Shown here one piece after another: positions 62,161 through 64,000 of a stretch of DNA of 64,000 nt. The notes under the pieces were generated by a model, which was not told where the DNA came from, searched no databases, and worked only from the letters and a program-made list of their open reading frames with translations. The position numbers and the translations under genes are program-made. Source of the DNA: an uncultured Eubacteriales bacterium (GTDB lineage: Bacteria > Bacillota > Clostridia > Oscillospirales > Ruminococcaceae); the NCBI GenBank assembly GCA_900319075.1, contig ONMZ01000010.1:1-64000 (forward strand), written 5' to 3'. The first letter of the stretch is position 1; every line of letters starts with the position of its first letter.

Positions 62161-62903
62161 ATGAGGGGTGCTGACAGGAGCGGATACAAAAGCGGCTTTG
62201 CGTTGCTGCTTCCCATGCGCTGTGTTATGTTCATAGCAGTTTTCACACTTGGTGCAGCGGCAGCCGGCAAGACCCTCAGCGAAACAGCAAACCGGTGGTC
62301 GCTCACAGCCAGCTGCGTGAACGTCGTGACCATTCTTGTGCTTATTGCAGCAGCAAAAAGTGCAAAAATGACCTTCGGCGAAATGATAGGTCTGCATAGG
62401 GGCGGACTCAGCGTAAAAAAGACAATAGGTCTGATATTCATATTCATTGCTGTGGGAATGGGGGGAATGTATCTTTCCGGGCTTGTGTGCTACGGCAAGG
62501 TGATGCCCCGGTAACGGCGGATATAGCCTCGCCCATACCCCTTGCTCTTGCCATAGTAAATCTTATAGCGCTGCCTGCAACGGTGGGCTTTGCAGAGGAC
62601 GGACTATATCTGGGACTTGGAGTAAACAGCATAAAAAATAAATACGCCGCTGTTATGATCCCTGCTTTTTTCTATGCCCTTCAGCACTGCTTTATACCAA
62701 TGCTGCCGGATGCAAAGTATATGGCATACAGATTTATCTCCTTTTTGCCGCTTACGGTGCTGTTTTGCGTATACTACCGCAAAAAGAAAGATCCCGTGCC
62801 TATAATTGCGGCGCACGCAATACTCGACCTTGCAACGGGAATAACTATTCTTGCCACATCATCAAGCAGCGATCTGTATGAAAAAATGTGCCGGATGCTT
62901 TGA
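62161..62903 (+). pseudogene. CPBP-family membrane protease gene, frame-disrupted
   Basis: Two frames together make one CPBP-like membrane protein. The first (62161-62514) holds the spans up to GMGGMYLSGLVCYGKVMPR. The second (within 62487-62903) continues with LALAIVNLIALPATVGFAED and HAILDLATGI. The switch lies near 62490-62514 and needs a frame change. The EExxxR catalytic motif reads AEDGLYLG, so both Glu and Arg positions are altered. A real frameshift, a non-catalytic remnant, or a sequencing error are possible. Confidence 0.6.
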
Positions 62904-62956
62904 TAAGAAATTAAAAATACTATATATAAAGAAGAACAAAGAATGGGGGAAAAATT

Positions 62957-64000
62957 ATGGGAGTATTTTTAAAGTATATCTCCAAAAACATGCTGGAGAG
63001 AAAGGGAAGACTGTTTTTGCTTATCTTTTCAATAATGATAAGCACAGCGCTTCTTATTGCAAGCCTTGGTATGATCGACGCTGTCATGGACAGCTTCGTG
63101 CAGCCCTATAAGATCACAGCGGAAGGTCAGGACATCGCCATTGCCTCAAACACAGACGATCCCTTTTTCAGCGAGGAGGACGTGAAAAAAACAGGCATCG
63201 AGAACCTTGTGGGCACCCTTGATGCAACAGGCGTTATCAATGACAACGACGAGGTAAAGTATGTTTCGCTGGTGGGCAAAAAAAGCCTTGACATAAAAAT
63301 GGTCAGCGGCAGTTTTGAAAACGTCAGCAAAAACAACATCACCATCTCTGACAGGATCGCCGGTGAGTATTCCCTTAAAACAGGCGACAAACTCACCATT
63401 GCAATAAACGGTAAAAAGACAGACTTCACCATTACCGGCATAGCTTCAAACGACGGGCTTTTCTATTCAGACACGAAAAAGGGATTTTACGCAGTAGTTC
63501 CCTACGATCAAATGAACGAAATGCTCGGCGCAAACGGCAAGTACAACTACATGACCGCAAAGCTCTCTGACAGCGATACAGCTGTAAAAGATGCGGTAAT
63601 GGATTTCAACAACGCCAACGATACCGTTAAGGCAACTGTCCTTGTTGACGAGACCACCATCGGTACAGAGTCTATAACGATGGGACTTTACGGAATGCTG
63701 GCACTTGTGTGCATTGTCTGCGTAATAATCATCTGCGGTGCATTCAAGCTGATAATCACAGAAAGGCTGCCCACGATCGGTACCTTTATGAGCCAGGGGG
63801 CAACAAGAAAGAAAATGCAGCACATCCTGCTTATGGAGGCTGCACTGTATGCACTCATCGCTTCGCTGTTTGGCACAGTCCTGGGCGAGGTGGGACTTGC
63901 GCTGATAACAAGAAGCTTTGCACCCCTTAAAGAGTACGGGATCTATCCGCCTTTGAAAATAAACCCTGTGCATATTCTTATAGGCATCGCCTTTGCCATC
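62957..64000 (+). CDS. FtsX-like ABC permease (partial, runs off the end)
   Basis: The first 348 residues are present. An N-terminal span follows MGVFLKYISKNMLERKGR. A large outside domain (about 40-240) resembles a MacB periplasmic-core fold. Then come spans with the FtsX domain (MLALVCIVCVIIICGAFKLII, TIGTFMSQGATRKKM). It would act with an ATPase, probably encoded beyond the window, in lipoprotein or peptide export. gggggaaaaatt precedes the start. Confidence 0.85.
   Translation, partial: MGVFLKYISKNMLERKGRLFLLIFSIMISTALLIASLGMIDAVMDSFVQPYKITAEGQDIAIASNTDDPFFSEEDVKKTGIENLVGTLDATGVINDNDEVKYVSLVGKKSLDIKMVSGSFENVSKNNITISDRIAGEYSLKTGDKLTIAINGKKTDFTITGIASNDGLFYSDTKKGFYAVVPYDQMNEMLGANGKYNYMTAKLSDSDTAVKDAVMDFNNANDTVKATVLVDETTIGTESITMGLYGMLALVCIVCVIIICGAFKLIITERLPTIGTFMSQGATRKKMQHILLMEAALYALIASLFGTVLGEVGLALITRSFAPLKEYGIYPPLKINPVHILIGIAFAI

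Overview
The window looks like a chromosomal stretch of a Gram-positive gut Firmicute, most likely a Ruminococcus-type member of the Oscillospiraceae. The reasons are sortase-dependent pili, a YtrA-type GntR/ABC operon, a YoaP-type acetyltransferase, MgtE, many consensus -35/-10 promoters with 17-base spacers, and accessory genes typical of clostridial integrative elements. The species call is inference.

Layout. (1) 1-2735 is gene-poor, repeat-rich DNA with one ParE/RelE-type toxin-antitoxin pair. It ends in a 46-base copy of the 3' part of an initiator tRNA-Met, which fits the far attachment site of an older element whose other end lies left of the window. (2) About 2736-32646 is a second, complete integrative and mobilizable element. 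It is bounded by inverted end sequences and by helically phased CTC/GAG repeats. It carries two overlapping large serine recombinases, a TraD/VirD4-like ATPase, a replication-relaxation protein and small clostridial mobile-element genes, including an amidoligase/gamma-glutamylcyclotransferase pair. Its left half is a defence island: type III restriction-modification, Gabija (gajA/gajB), a Sau3AI-like restriction-modification system and a large STAND NTPase. (3) 32650-64000 is ordinary host chromosome: a GntR/ABC exporter operon, a pilus operon with a class B sortase and a 2741-residue adhesin, c-di-GMP enzymes, MgtE with an unusual leader, NAD salvage (pncB, pncA), a metallo-beta-lactamase-fold hydrolase, a frame-disrupted CPBP gene and the start of an FtsX-like permease.

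The most interesting locus is 16835-20218, a tight four-gene operon. It encodes a 40-residue peptide made of repeats with internal diglycines, a 112-residue protein that may be E2-like, a fusion of a JAMM metallopeptidase with an E1-like (ThiF) domain, and a ClpB-like AAA+ ATPase. The two peptide repeats differ only by synonymous changes. My hypothesis is a miniature ubiquitin-like or peptide-tagging system: the JAMM domain would cut after Gly-Gly, the E1 domain would activate the exposed end, and the AAA+ protein would handle tagged targets. It sits beside other defence genes, so phage defence is the first role to consider.

Other items worth reading: the phased element ends, a two-copy four-hairpin repeat whose loops are inverted between copies, the mgtE leader with a 30-codon upstream frame and attenuator-like hairpin, a 31-residue membrane peptide beside a folded RNA, and the iteron-like modules at the far left.
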